From Oreohelix idahoensis (taxonomy: Eukaryota; Mollusca; Gastropoda; Stylommatophora; Oreohelicidae), in assembly GCA_024509875.1 (NCBI GenBank), contig JAMPIV010012257.1:310001-374000 (forward strand): a DNA stretch of 64,000 nucleotides, written 5' to 3'. Shown here piece by piece: positions 36,635-48,135 of this stretch. Position 1 is the first letter of the stretch. The number at the start of each line of letters is the position of its first letter. The notes under the pieces are model-generated. The model did no database searches and had not been told where the DNA came from. It worked only from the letters and a program-made list of their open reading frames with translations. The translations under genes were made by a program, and so were the position numbers.

Positions 36635-37075
36635 AAAAAATTTGAATGAGAAACATGGAGACAGAAATGAAATAACTCACGGATGAGCCTTGAGCAGTTG
36701 GCACGTGACAGGAGAACATGACGTGAATCAGCTGAGAGCCTAAGCTCCTTAGGGAACTGATGGGTATTGAATAAATGTATATAGTTATACTTTTCGTTAT
36801 TTTCATCATCTTCCGTACGTCAACGCCATCTTCTCTCCATTCAGGACATACTGGTTCCTCAGATTTTCGATCTGAACTAAGAGTCGATTTATTTGTAGAA
36901 TTGTTTCGACGCGCATGTCTAACGAACGCTACTTGTGCAGAGATACATCCTTACAAAACATATGGGTCTAGCGGTGCGATTGAAAAAACGGGTGACAGGT
37001 CTACCAAGATGACGTAGATCGAGAAAAGATATACATCTTCAAGAAACCCGGACATGACTGCACCAAACCACAGTA
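36279..37075. repeat. About 90-bp direct repeat pair (36279-36370 and 36986-37075)
   Basis: Both copies contain AAACGGGTGACAGGTCTA, a GACGTAGA(C/T)CGAGAAAAGATATAC block and TCAAGAAACCCGGACATGAC. They lie about 707 bp apart in direct orientation, with roughly 85-90 percent identity by eye. The first copy starts just outside the array's target duplication. I do not recognise the unit. Confidence 0.8.
36563..36770 (+). pseudogene. Decayed LINE-derived repeat with C/A homopolymer
   Basis: It is a copy of the repeat also found at 1445-1600 (minus) and 17086-17240. A run of about 24 C followed by about 17 A (36601-36641) interrupts it. It lies between the two copies of the 90-bp direct repeat. Confidence 0.4.
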
Positions 37076-38235
<1,160 letters not shown>

Positions 38236-38679
38236 GCCACAGCGGGCTTATCAAATTTATATATAAAAATCTGGTAATGTTCAGGTCCAGTTTAATATTA
38301 TGTTTATTGTTTCTAGATTGGCCTCTCTCATGAGTGAAGAAAGTGGACCGCACAGGTCAAAATTCGAAGTCACAATAATACAATAATATCTCTGGATAGC
38401 TTATAAGACCGCTAGTTCGCTTGTTTTTCATCCGGCCTAGATTTAGGAAGAAATACAAAACATTTAACCATAATATCAATATCCTATCCTAACACGCGTA
38501 AAGGTAAGATCTCTCATACATTGCGTTATTAAATAAGATTAGAAACCACAGGAACTCCGCCTATGCCGGTCCCAAGCCCGGATAAAAAAGGAGGAGGGCG
38601 GCCTGCATGGAGGCCGTAAGGAGGCAGCCCCTCCACCATGCAAAGGCACAACAGGCCAATCACCTGTTTGTCTTAAACA

Positions 38680-39598
38680 ATGATTACAAGCAATATAAGA
38701 GAGAAAACCGGACTGATTCTAAAGGCGACGAACTGGAACGGACTACGGACTACGACTTATGGAACATGGAACACAAGAAGTATAAATGGGAAAGAAGAGG
38801 AGCTGATGGAAGAGATGAGGAAAGCAAAACTAGAAATCCTGGCTATTACCGAAACAAAGAAAAAGGGACAAGGAGTCATGGATCTCGATGGCAACACTCT
38901 GCTATACAGTGGTGTACCCACATCTGAAAGAGCTAAAGGGGGCGTGGGTTGCATTGTGGCCAAAAACCAGCAAGATAGTATCAAGGGATGGAACTTTGTC
39001 TCGGAGCGCATTATGGCTGTAAAACTAAAAGAAGGAGAAACCATAGTCAACCTGGTCATAGTGTATGGGCCAAATGAGGATGAGAGAGCAGAGGTCAAGG
39101 AAGAATTCTTCGAGCTGCTTCAAAGGACAGTGGATGACTGCCTAGACGAAATTATCATGCTCGGAGATTTCAATGCCAGAGTTGGAAATGACCATGCTAG
39201 ATGGGGTGGAGTTATCGGAAGATATGGAGAAGATACTCTCAATGACAATGGAAAGCGACTCCTCAGATTCTGCAGTGAGCAGAATCTGATCATTACAAAC
39301 ACAAAGTTCCCCCATAAGCGCATACATGCATACACTAGGTGTGAACCAACAAAGAATGAGAAGTCAGCGATCGACTATGCCATTGTTAGGAGGAGCTCAT
39401 TCAAATATGTCCGGGATGCTAGAGTCTGGAGCGGGCCAGAGATTGGAAGTGATCACTACCTGCTTACAATCAAAAGAACAACTGAAAGAGTTGCTCAGCC
39501 TAGGAACTGCCCAGCACCACGCAAGAAACCAAGTAAACGAACGGAAGAAATGAGCATTAAGACCTACAAGCTGAAAGAGCCAGAAATTAAGACCAGAT
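38680..39598 (+). pseudogene. RTE LINE ORF, segment 1: endonuclease
   Basis: This part encodes the target-nicking endonuclease. Motifs in order are TWNTRSING, LAITETKKKG (catalytic Glu), VIVYGPNEDE, IIMLGDFNARVG, SAIDYAIVRR and GSDHYLL, all the expected active-site signatures of an apurinic-type endonuclease. The first usable ATG is at 38680. The frame is open to 39598, where the reverse-strand LINE interrupts it, and resumes in phase at 41559. Confidence 0.9.
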
Positions 39599-41546
39599 CA
39601 TCATCTCATCTCAACCCATAACCCGTCATGGGTCGTAGGGGTGCCATGGTGGAAGCATCAGCAGACAGGGTCCTCCACTGCTCTCTATTCTCAGCAATGC
39701 GTTCAAGCGTGGAGAAGCCGTGTCCTGTCCATTCTTTGATGTTATCAGCCTAGGATTTTCTTTGCCTTCCTCTTCTCCGTTTACCTTCGACTGTTCCCTG
39801 GAGGATCGTTTTCGAAAGGGAGTCATGACGAGTTACATGCCCAAACCAGGCAAGCTTTCGACATTTCACTATTGACAAAAGTGGTTCTTGATGGCCTGCA
39901 TAGGTGTTTATCTTCTCTCTAACATATACATTTGTTTTGTGCTCTTTATAGCAAATGCGCAAAATTCTTCTATAACATTTATGCTCGAAAGCCTGAATCC
40001 TTCGCTCCGTATCTGCAGTGAGTGTCCAGCCCTCACACCCATACAAGAGAATAGATAATACAAATGATTTGTATAATTTGATCTTCACAGAAAAACTGAT
40101 GTTACTTTTCCAGATCACATTCAACCTTGTCATGGCAGCTGAGGCCATCTCAAGTCTTGTCTTGATTTCTTTATTTGATCTTCCATCACTACATATAGTG
40201 GACCCGAGATATTTAAAGGTGTTAACTTCTTCTAACGTTTGCCCATTTAACGTAATGTTGGTCGGAACATGTTTCTTATGGCTATTCACCAATATCTTGC
40301 TTTTTTCTATATTAATTTCCATCCCATATGTTCTTGTTACTTTCTCCAGTCTAGAGGTAAGGTCTTGAAGTTCTGATTCTGTTCCAGCTATCAGATCAAT
40401 ATCATCAGCAAAACGTAGATTACACAGAGGTCGGCCTCCAATCGATATGGTTGATTTATAATCGTAGAGAGCCTCCTGCATAATATGTTCTAGATAAATA
40501 TTAAAGAGCACTGGTGACAGGATACATCCCTGGCAAACTCCTACAGTTGTTTTGAAAAATTCTCCAATGTCGTTGCTTGCAAAAACAGCACTGCTTGCGT
40601 CCTTGTATAGTGCTTCAATGATATCTATGATGTTGGTATCAAAATTGAATTTTCTCATTATTTGCCATAAGCCTTCATGCCAGACTCGATCAAAGGCTTT
40701 TGTGAAATCGATGAAGTTATGGTATAAATCATGTTGATGCTGGAGATGTTTTTCGATCAGTAATCTAATATTGAAGATTTGTTCTGAGGTACTTCTTTTT
40801 GGTCTAAAGCCAGCCTGTTCCTCTGACAAGATTTCTTCTGATTTCTGTTTTATTCTGTTCAAAAGTATCCTTAACATCACCTTACTTGGATGACTAATAA
40901 GGCTAATGGTTCTGTAGTTCTTGCACATTTTTAGATTTCCTTTCTTTGGAAGCGGTATTACTAATGACTTCGTCCATTTTTTGTACTCCATATCTTCTGG
41001 CAAATTGTTGTCATGATTTTTACTATATCTGGTCCTCCATATTTCAAGAGCTCTGCTGGTATGTTATCCACACCCGGTGACTTCCCTCCTTTCATCGAAC
41101 ATATAGCCTCTTCCACTTCTTCCCGTAGTATTGCTGCATTTCCGAGTTCTCTGTTTTCGCACTTAATGTTGTTTAATATGCCTAAGTCAGTGTCAAGTTT
41201 ACAGTTATATAATTCTTTACAATATTCTGTCCACCTTCTCATTACAGCTGTTTTTTCATTGAGCAGAGCCCCATTGCTATCGTCTATGACAGTTACCCTG
41301 GGCTGTTGGGGTTTTGATAGTCTTCTTAATGTGTCAAAAGCTGCCTTGCTGTTACCTTTTATTAGCCCCGTATTAATGGACTCGCGTTGATCAGCTACCC
41401 ATTTTTCTTTGGCCTGTTTCATTTTCTTTCTAATATTTTTATTCACCATACTGTATTGCCATGCTGCTTCAGGAACCTCTTTCTTATCCTTTTTCATTTC
41501 CCGCCGTGTATCACATAACTTCAGAATGTCATCTGTAACCTATGGT
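39599..41546 (-). mobile_element. 5'-truncated LINE inserted in the RTE LINE (minus strand)
   Basis: Target duplication TTAAGACCAGAT lies at 39587-39598 and 41547-41558. The 3' end on the minus strand is a GATGATGA-type short tail. The 5' end stops inside the linker before reverse transcriptase, so the endonuclease is missing, as is usual for abortive LINE integration. Confidence 0.93.
39606..41538 (-). pseudogene. Reverse transcriptase of the nested minus-strand LINE
   Basis: Read on the minus strand, the order is an upstream linker with KGGKSPGVDNIPAELLKYG (reverse transcriptase motif 0/1), SLVIPLPKKGN, EQAGFRPKRST, FIDFTKAFDRVWHEGLW, a GVCQGCILSPVLFNIY motif, the catalytic FADDIDLIAG, LYGCEGWTL and the tail LAWFGHVTRHD. 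A frameshift near 40990-41003 separates the first part from the rest. A TGG-to-TAG change at 39750-39752 interrupts the tail, after which the frame continues to a stop at 39606-39608. The remaining body is intact. I place it among non-LTR elements but not in a named clade. Confidence 0.9.
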
Positions 41547-41558
41547 TTAAGACCAGAT

Positions 41559-41697
41559 ATCAGGGGCTTATTGCTACAGCGGTGAGAAACACAGAAGAAC
41601 AACCTGATGACTTGGAAACCCTGTGGCTTAAATTCAAGGACATCATAAAGACAGCTTCTGCAGAAGCATGTGGTGAAGTCCGACTTGGGAACAAGAG
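41559..41697 (+). pseudogene. RTE LINE ORF, segment 2 (linker)
   Basis: This 139-bp piece between two insertions continues the endonuclease frame without a stop. It encodes the linker between endonuclease and reverse transcriptase (text such as EEQPDDLETLWLKFKD). It ends at AAGAG, the target duplication of the LTR retrotransposon. Confidence 0.85.
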
Positions 41698-44223
41698 TGT
41701 CACATAGGTTATGGTCATTAAATTGCCTAGATCTTCTTCCTATTCTCTCACGCGCATCCTTTTATTTTATTATCTTTCCATACTTGTTTTTCCTGTATTT
41801 TTCGCATCACTCGGTTGCAAAAAATACTTTCTTCAGTATTCGCAAACTTTACCTGTTTCTTTCTCAAAACTGAGAATCGCGCTAGGACGATATTACGTAG
41901 ATGTCAGGGCTGCAGGGCGTCAGAAGGCGTGATAAGTCGGTTCGCTGAACATAGGACGTAGACAATCGTCTACATTCTCACCGAGCGCGCGAGCTTCTTC
42001 TCGGCGTAAGTCCTGGTGAGGTGTGATACTTTACATCTGCACCGGTCAGTATTCAGACATTTGTCTGAAAAATCCCAAACTGACACGGCGCTCACTGTGG
42101 GCCATGGTCAGCTGTAGTGTGAAAACTGCCCTGCATTGGAGACAGGTTGTCAGAGATTTCGCAACTGACACGCAGAAAGTGGCAGTTTACGACAGCCTCT
42201 TCTAGTTACGTAGTTGTTATGAGAAAGAGGAGATTATTTCGTTTGTGCGAAATAAACGTTCATCTCTTTGTCTTGGTTTTCATATATACTAGAATGAGCT
42301 AGATTTCATTATCACTCAGTAACTTCGCAGTCAAGACTAGAACAAGCCTCGTTCGATTTCTAAAAATCTCTGTTAAAAGAGATGGCCTTTAGTTTGATCG
42401 AAGTGGTTTAGTTCTTAGGATTTCTGTGTTTGAGGTATCATATATTATTATCTAGTATATCTAGTATTTTGTGTAGTGTTTAAAAGTGCTAAATCGCTAT
42501 TTATTTCTCTAGGTAGATCTGGTGCAGAGCGAATAATTTATAAGTCTGTATTAATTTCTAGTGACGTGTCTCAGTGGAAAGCAGGATAAATTATATTTCC
42601 AGCTTAAATTCAGTCGGCTATTACTAAATTTAATTTAACTGCTAAATAATCAGACGAGAACATAATTTTCAAACTAACTTATAACTGCTAGACTAGATGT
42701 CTCATGAGTCGTGACGAGAATATATTTATATATATATATCTCTAATTCATGATGATTAATTTATGACTATAACTTATTTCACGGGAGGTGTTAAATGATA
42801 AGTTAAGGGTTACGCCCGCAGTTAAAATATAAGTATACCCTTAAACATAGGATGTATAAATATTTCATATATATGTTTCTTTATACAGAGATTTCTGTGG
42901 TAACCTAACTATACCAGCGTTACGTACTGATGAACCTATCCTGTGAAGACTAAAAAAACTTTTCCCTTAAAGACTTGGTCGTAAGCTTTTCAAGAACTTT
43001 AACGTGAACTGAAATAACGGGGCCCAGTGTGCCTGAATTAGTCCTTCCAGAAACGATATTCTAAAGTACAGCCCTTGTGGCAAGTAACATTATTCATAGC
43101 ATAAAACTTTCCGACATCTTTTTGACCAAATGTGTGGTGAACCCTGATTATCTGTTGAGAGAAGCTGTCCACCGGTCATTTTCCTAATTTAGGGAAACCT
43201 CGTGTTCTGACATTGTGTGCTCGCTTAACCCTAATTCTTACTTCGTGAGTCAAGATACTCTAACTTTAGTCTGAAATAGCTGACGCCTGAAGCTGATGCT
43301 CCCCGAAGAAATTTCTGAGAAAAACCAAAACCAGCAAACCACTCTGTAGAGCTGGGATCCGCTTCAGTGAACGACAGAACAGACAAAGGGTGTGAATGTT
43401 ACCAAGGTTGCGCCAGACGGCAAGCTACATCACGTATGTAATTAGTACAGGGTCCTGATGAAAGAACCGAGTGAAAGTAGACGGTGTGAGGTATGTGAAT
43501 TTCACCCATGTTTGTAATTCCATTTATGAAACTTGTTGTCAATGCAAGAATATTTTTTGACTTCCCTCAGGTTAAAACCTACTACATCTAAGTCGGTTCA
43601 TATTTGTTTACGAGGAAAGAAAGAAAAATTATTAGACAAACTCATATGTATCATTGAATCTCCTGGCTTTCACTTTACTCATAACGGGACTGTGGGCTTA
43701 CCTTGAGGGGATGAGATCATATTGGGGTCTATCATTTCTTGTGGCAATTTCATTGATTATTGTTTTGACCACGTGTATATGTTTATTTTCTTTTCTTGAT
43801 GAATTTTATGTGTTGTGAGGAAATTTTTAGCTGATAAATAAAAACTTCCCTTTGAAACTAAAAAGCAGCGTGTTGGTCAGCTCGTTCAGAATATATATAT
43901 GTAATCATTTTGATAGTCTTCCCACGTCTGTGTGTCTACCTGTTGACACTGGTGTGTGTGCACGTGAGTAGTATGTTCATTACATATTAGCATATGTTGT
44001 CAATAGTCTGTCCGACTCTTACATAAGTGTCGTAGAAGATAGGCCTGAGAGAGAGAGAGAGAAGAATCTTGTCTTTTTCCAGGGGACCGTTCTATTGAGT
44101 CGCTACCACTACACTCGTGGAAAGATCAATTTCTGTATTAACTCTCACTGCAGCTAACACTGATTCTATCTATTCAGAAGGGACCAACCAAAGTCTTAAT
44201 TCTCCTATCTAAAATCTGCGACA
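41698..44223 (+). repeat. 5' LTR of the Gmr1-like element
   Basis: It starts TGTCACATAGG and ends ATCTGCGACA. An AATAAA lies near 43843. It differs from the 3' LTR by an 18-bp stretch near 44143-44160 and by scattered changes. At 2.5 kb it is long for a gypsy-type LTR. Confidence 0.95.
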
Positions 44224-44225
44224 AA

Positions 44226-44253
44226 TGGTTGCTCGTTACCGGGAATTGAACCC
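44226..44253 (+). promoter_or_regulatory. Primer-binding site with extended tRNA complementarity
   Basis: TGGTTGCTCGTTACCGGG starts 2 bp after the LTR and continues AATTGAACCC. Its complement contains a T-arm (GGGTTCAATTCCCG) and ends in CCA, so the resemblance to a tRNA reaches beyond the usual 18 bases. I do not assign the isoacceptor. Confidence 0.6.
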
Positions 44254-44277
44254 AAAATCCTAAGACGATACGACAAA

Positions 44278-44307
44278 TGGGGTCTCGCCCAACGGATTTT
44301 TGAACTT
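44278..44307 (+). promoter_or_regulatory. Second primer-binding-site-like segment
   Basis: The LTR-end text CGACAAATGG recurs about 52 bp downstream of the first junction. It is followed by GGTCTCGCCCAACGG and TTTTTGAAC. The complement again ends in CCA and has a GTTCAAAAATCC T-arm-like stretch. It may be a duplicated or replaced primer-binding site. Confidence 0.4.
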
Positions 44308-45009
44308 AGAATAGGAAGACGAGACCACAAATAGTAGCTCGTCTGTAATCTTTCTGTATTCTGATATAGAGTAAGAATGTGTTGTTTTGTGGATTATATC
44401 TTTAAAAAATAATTTATCCCCTAGACGTAACGATCTGTTAAGGGCGTGCTGACCACACAACTAATAATTGTTTTTTCACAGCATTTTAAGCAATATACAT
44501 TTGAGTTACAGGTTAATTGTGTCGGAATATATGTTAATTACTGATTTTGTAATACTAACGCTGGTAATAGTTTGTGAGTGTATAACATTCACAGGGTTAT
44601 GAAGTAGTAGAGGTTGGAGCTAAGCTAAGGAGTGCGTTTCGGACTAATTCGTCCAGATTAATTGCCTCCCTTACCCTAACTGACTTCAGGGGTGAACTTA
44701 TAGTGGATTTTAAAAATAAAGGGGATTATTTTTTTTGTCTCCGAAATTTTAGCTATAATCTTTGTGTTTTCCACTGTAGCAACTTATTTTTCAGAATAAA
44801 TCTTAACTACCATTTAGTTGGCGTAGTCGTGTTTTGCATTAGGTGCTTTATTGCCAATTAATAGGAGCGATAGTTAGATTTTTATTTTGGAGGAGGTATC
44901 CCAGGGTTAAAGATATCATTTTTTGATTTTTGAAATTTCTCGTAAGTGGTAGGAACCAGTGTATCCTTTCTTCTTCTCTTCTTGAACTAGTCTCAGCCAC
45001 TGATTTACT

Positions 45010-48006
45010 ATGGCCGAGAGGGCAAAGCTTAGGCAGATGCTCAGACAGGAAGCAAGGGAAGAGGGACTGGACGGCGAAGAAGCGAAAGCGTTTGTCAACG
45101 AAGAACTGGACAGATATGATGCGGAGCAGAAGGAAAAGGCGGCGGAGAGGAAAGCGGCAGAAGCTAGAGAGCAGAGGAAGATGGATGAGGAAATGGAAAT
45201 TCGCAGGGCGAACGAAAGAGAGAAGGAGAGACAACAGGAGGAAAGAGAGAAAGAGAGACAGCATGAGTTGGCTCTTAAAACTCTAGAATTCCAAAGTCGT
45301 GCTGCTGCCTCTACCTCCAGCAATGGAGAGTCTTCTCCTCATTCTTCCCTAACTGATCCTTCTAACACTCAATCTCTTCAACTCAACGCTATGTCTTTCA
45401 CTCTAGAATCTTTCCCTTGTCCTAATGAGAAGATTGACACTTGGCTAGAAAAATTTGAGAAAATTGCAACTCTGTACGGTTTAGAGAGGTCGCGTTGGAA
45501 CATGAAGCTTTCCCAGGCTTTGAAAAGTTCTGCGTATGATGTTTACGCCAAACTGGAAAGCAGCCAACAAGACAACTATGATCTGTTGAAGAAAGCGTTA
45601 CTGGAGCGCTTTGAAATGAACGCTCGAAAATTTTTGCAACTGTTTCGCAACAGCAGAAAGGAGAATTCTGAATCTTTTCACCAGTTCTCTTCCCGTCTAA
45701 AGGGATATTTGACAAAGTGCCTTGAGCTCTCGCAGCTCCCCTCTACCTATGAAGGTCTTGAGGAATTTGTTTTAACAGAACAAATAAAGAACACTTTGTC
45801 TGCTGATACCCGGAGATTTCTCGCTGAGCAGGGGGCAGAAAAACTTGAAGACATTTTGGAAAAGTCTGAGCGTTATCACAATGCGCTGGCTGAACTACCG
45901 GCCACAAAGCGGAAACCGACAGAGGAGCATTTTCGAAAACATAACCTAGAGCAATCTTCTCAGGCTTCTAACCAACATAACCACAGAGAAACTGGACCTC
46001 AAAACCCCCCTCCTGAAAAATCCAAGTTCTACAAGAATAAGTACCCCAACCACCCCAAACAGTCTGATCAACCCGACCGCCCTACATGGCAGCGTAGCCA
46101 ACGAGGACCAGGTGGCAAAGGGAGAACTCCTGAGCACGGGACAGATGATCAGAGTGAGCACACCGAGCCGAAACGCATCGGATGCTTACTAACAGTCTCG
46201 CAAGGCGGAATTATTGACAGTGATTCCCAACCGGTTGGGGATAGACCCTCAACGCGAGGTACTGTTATTTTGAACGGTTCTCAAAGTCTTTGTTTATTCG
46301 ACACGGGGCTTTCTTACGATTGCATTGTTGCCAGAAACCTGGTTAAACCCGGTCAAGAGACAGGAGAGACCGTCAAACTTTGTGGAGTTTCTAAGAGTGA
46401 TGCACCTACAGCGCTTCCCATCGCATTGGTGGAGATCCACTCTGATTTCGTCAGAGGTGTGATCAAAGCGGCTGTTATGGATGATCCCATCTACCCAGTC
46501 ATACTTGGCGGGAGATACGTGTGTATTGGGAAACCGGAAGAGCCGACTGTGGCAGCAGTAACTACAAGAGGGCAAACCAAGAAGGAACGGGAGCCTGCGC
46601 CTAATTTGTTACCCATGGAACTTAAAGAAGCGCAATACAAGGACCCTACTTTGGCACCCTGCTTTAGGAAACTGCCCATGGCTAAGGAACCCAAACAGCA
46701 CGGGGACATTTTTTCTAAGGATGGCGTACTTTATCGGAGAACGGGCAAGCCTGACCAAGGTTACAACCAGCTCCTAGTACCGAAACAGTACAGAAGCCAA
46801 ATCCTAGAAATGGGGCATTCTCTTCCCTTCAGCGGACATATGGGACAGAACGCCACAAACCAACGTATAACCACTCATTATTGGTGGCCAGGAGTAAACA
46901 CTGATATTATCAGGTACGTCAAATCCTGTGCCCAGTGCCAACGTGTACTACCCAAGCAACGGACACCCCCAGTCCACATGGGTGAAATGCCAATAGTGAG
47001 AACACCATTCGAACGGGTTGTGATCGACATTTTAGGGCCTTTCGAAAGGACTAAAAGAAGGAACGGGTTTATCCTGACCTTAGTCGATACATGCACTTTA
47101 TGGGCAGAAGCTATCCCGCTAACATGCGCAGATACCAAGCATGTCGCAGAAGCCCTCGTGCAGATTTTCACTCGGTTGGGATTCCCTCAGCAAGTGTTGA
47201 CGGATAACGGATCTCCATACCGAAACCTGTTGATGGATGAGATCGTTAAGATCTTGAGGACCCAACACATCCACACTAAGCCATATACTCCGGCCGCAAA
47301 TGGGCTCGTGGAACGTGCTAATGGAAACCTCAACATGATGCTAAGTAAGCTGGCACAAGTGAAACCTGAAGATTGGGATCTTTGTATTCCTGGAGCTTTA
47401 TTTGGCTACAGAGAATCTCCTCATACTTCCACAGGATTTCCGCCAGCGACACTCTTATTCGGCAGACCCATTAAGGGCCCGCTTGAAGCCTTACTTCAGT
47501 CTCTGACAGACGAGAAGGCTGATGAGACAGTTGTCTCAGCCAGTAAATATGTGTCGGTTTTAAAGGAAAGGTTGAAACTAGGGTGGGACCTAGCAACGAT
47601 TAACTTTAAGCGAGCTCGCACAAAGCACGCTAACCGATACAGGAAAGTCGCGAAAGAGAGAGAACTGGAAGCAGGAGAGAAAGTTTTGGTGTTACTCCCT
47701 ACCGAGAACAACCAACTGAAGATCGGATGGCAAGGGCCGTTTACCGTCCTGAAAAAGATTTCTAAGGCTAACTACCAGATCTCTATTGAAGGAAAGGAGA
47801 AGGTTTTCCATTTAAATCTCTTAAAGAGATACTTGGAAAAACCAGTGCCAACCTCCGACCATCTCCTGACGATCGCCAGAGCTGACGAAGATGATGATAG
47901 TGGCAGGGATATTCCAACGCTATCACAGGAAATCTTTCAAAAATGTCAGAAGCGGCGACGCTCTTTCAAGCGCGCATGGGAGACATTCCAGAGGAAGGAA
48001 ACTTGA
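45010..48006 (+). CDS. gag-pol: Gag-protease-integrase polyprotein (998 aa), no reverse transcriptase
   Basis: Residues 1-95 are a charged coiled coil. Residues about 130-295 form the SCAN-like capsid region (LLERFEMNARKFLQLFRN to EDILEKSERY). No CCHC knuckle is visible. An aspartic protease follows with LFDTG (D431). The integrase has a zinc finger H603-X6-H610-X29-C640-X2-C643, a catalytic triad D673, D732, E768 (D-X35-E), and the GPY/F tail IGWQGPFTVLKK ending in NLLKRYLEKP near residue 945. The last 50 residues are charged and unrecognised. The ORF is uninterrupted and ends 130 bp before the 3' LTR, leaving no room for reverse transcriptase. In the related array copies that domain directly follows NLLKKYLE. 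The particle and integration functions look usable, but the copy would need reverse transcriptase from elsewhere. Confidence 0.93.
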   Translation: MAERAKLRQMLRQEAREEGLDGEEAKAFVNEELDRYDAEQKEKAAERKAAEAREQRKMDEEMEIRRANEREKERQQEEREKERQHELALKTLEFQSRAAASTSSNGESSPHSSLTDPSNTQSLQLNAMSFTLESFPCPNEKIDTWLEKFEKIATLYGLERSRWNMKLSQALKSSAYDVYAKLESSQQDNYDLLKKALLERFEMNARKFLQLFRNSRKENSESFHQFSSRLKGYLTKCLELSQLPSTYEGLEEFVLTEQIKNTLSADTRRFLAEQGAEKLEDILEKSERYHNALAELPATKRKPTEEHFRKHNLEQSSQASNQHNHRETGPQNPPPEKSKFYKNKYPNHPKQSDQPDRPTWQRSQRGPGGKGRTPEHGTDDQSEHTEPKRIGCLLTVSQGGIIDSDSQPVGDRPSTRGTVILNGSQSLCLFDTGLSYDCIVARNLVKPGQETGETVKLCGVSKSDAPTALPIALVEIHSDFVRGVIKAAVMDDPIYPVILGGRYVCIGKPEEPTVAAVTTRGQTKKEREPAPNLLPMELKEAQYKDPTLAPCFRKLPMAKEPKQHGDIFSKDGVLYRRTGKPDQGYNQLLVPKQYRSQILEMGHSLPFSGHMGQNATNQRITTHYWWPGVNTDIIRYVKSCAQCQRVLPKQRTPPVHMGEMPIVRTPFERVVIDILGPFERTKRRNGFILTLVDTCTLWAEAIPLTCADTKHVAEALVQIFTRLGFPQQVLTDNGSPYRNLLMDEIVKILRTQHIHTKPYTPAANGLVERANGNLNMMLSKLAQVKPEDWDLCIPGALFGYRESPHTSTGFPPATLLFGRPIKGPLEALLQSLTDEKADETVVSASKYVSVLKERLKLGWDLATINFKRARTKHANRYRKVAKERELEAGEKVLVLLPTENNQLKIGWQGPFTVLKKISKANYQISIEGKEKVFHLNLLKRYLEKPVPTSDHLLTIARADEDDDSGRDIPTLSQEIFQKCQKRRRSFKRAWETFQRKET

Positions 48007-48120
48007 GTAGGAATTGGAGAGATGGAGGGGGAAGATGAGAGGGAAGAAGACAGACACCCCGAAGCTACGGTTATAGGAAATTTAATTCCATAACGTAGAC
48101 ATGGAGTTCTTCCATATCTT

Positions 48121-48130
48121 AAAGGGGGGA
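48121..48130 (+). promoter_or_regulatory. Polypurine tract of the Gmr1-like element
   Basis: AAAGGGGGGA lies 5 bp before the 3' LTR and would prime plus-strand synthesis. Confidence 0.8.
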
Positions 48131-48135
48131 CGTTC

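Larger units (their letters stand above)
44224..45009 (+). other. 5' leader of the Gmr1-like element
   Basis: About 790 bp between LTR and ORF hold the two primer-site-like segments and otherwise no recognisable gene. Packaging signals would be expected here but cannot be recognised from sequence. Confidence 0.6.

Noticed and set aside
42023..42205. Open frame repeated at 48461-48643, considered a conserved LTR gene
   Set aside because: Its repetition only reflects the duplicated LTR; it is short and has no known motif. The same applies to the frame at 49911-50147.
45010..46170. Host SCAN-domain gene
   Set aside because: The SCAN-like region is fused to protease and integrase between LTRs with a target duplication, so it is a retrotransposon Gag.
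44224..48135. Reverse transcriptase of the Gmr1-like element hidden in another frame or on the minus strand
   Set aside because: I looked for LRKPSG, DYRRLN, GYYQI and YxDD-like text in the open frames on both strands and found none; long minus frames here are shadows of the polyprotein.
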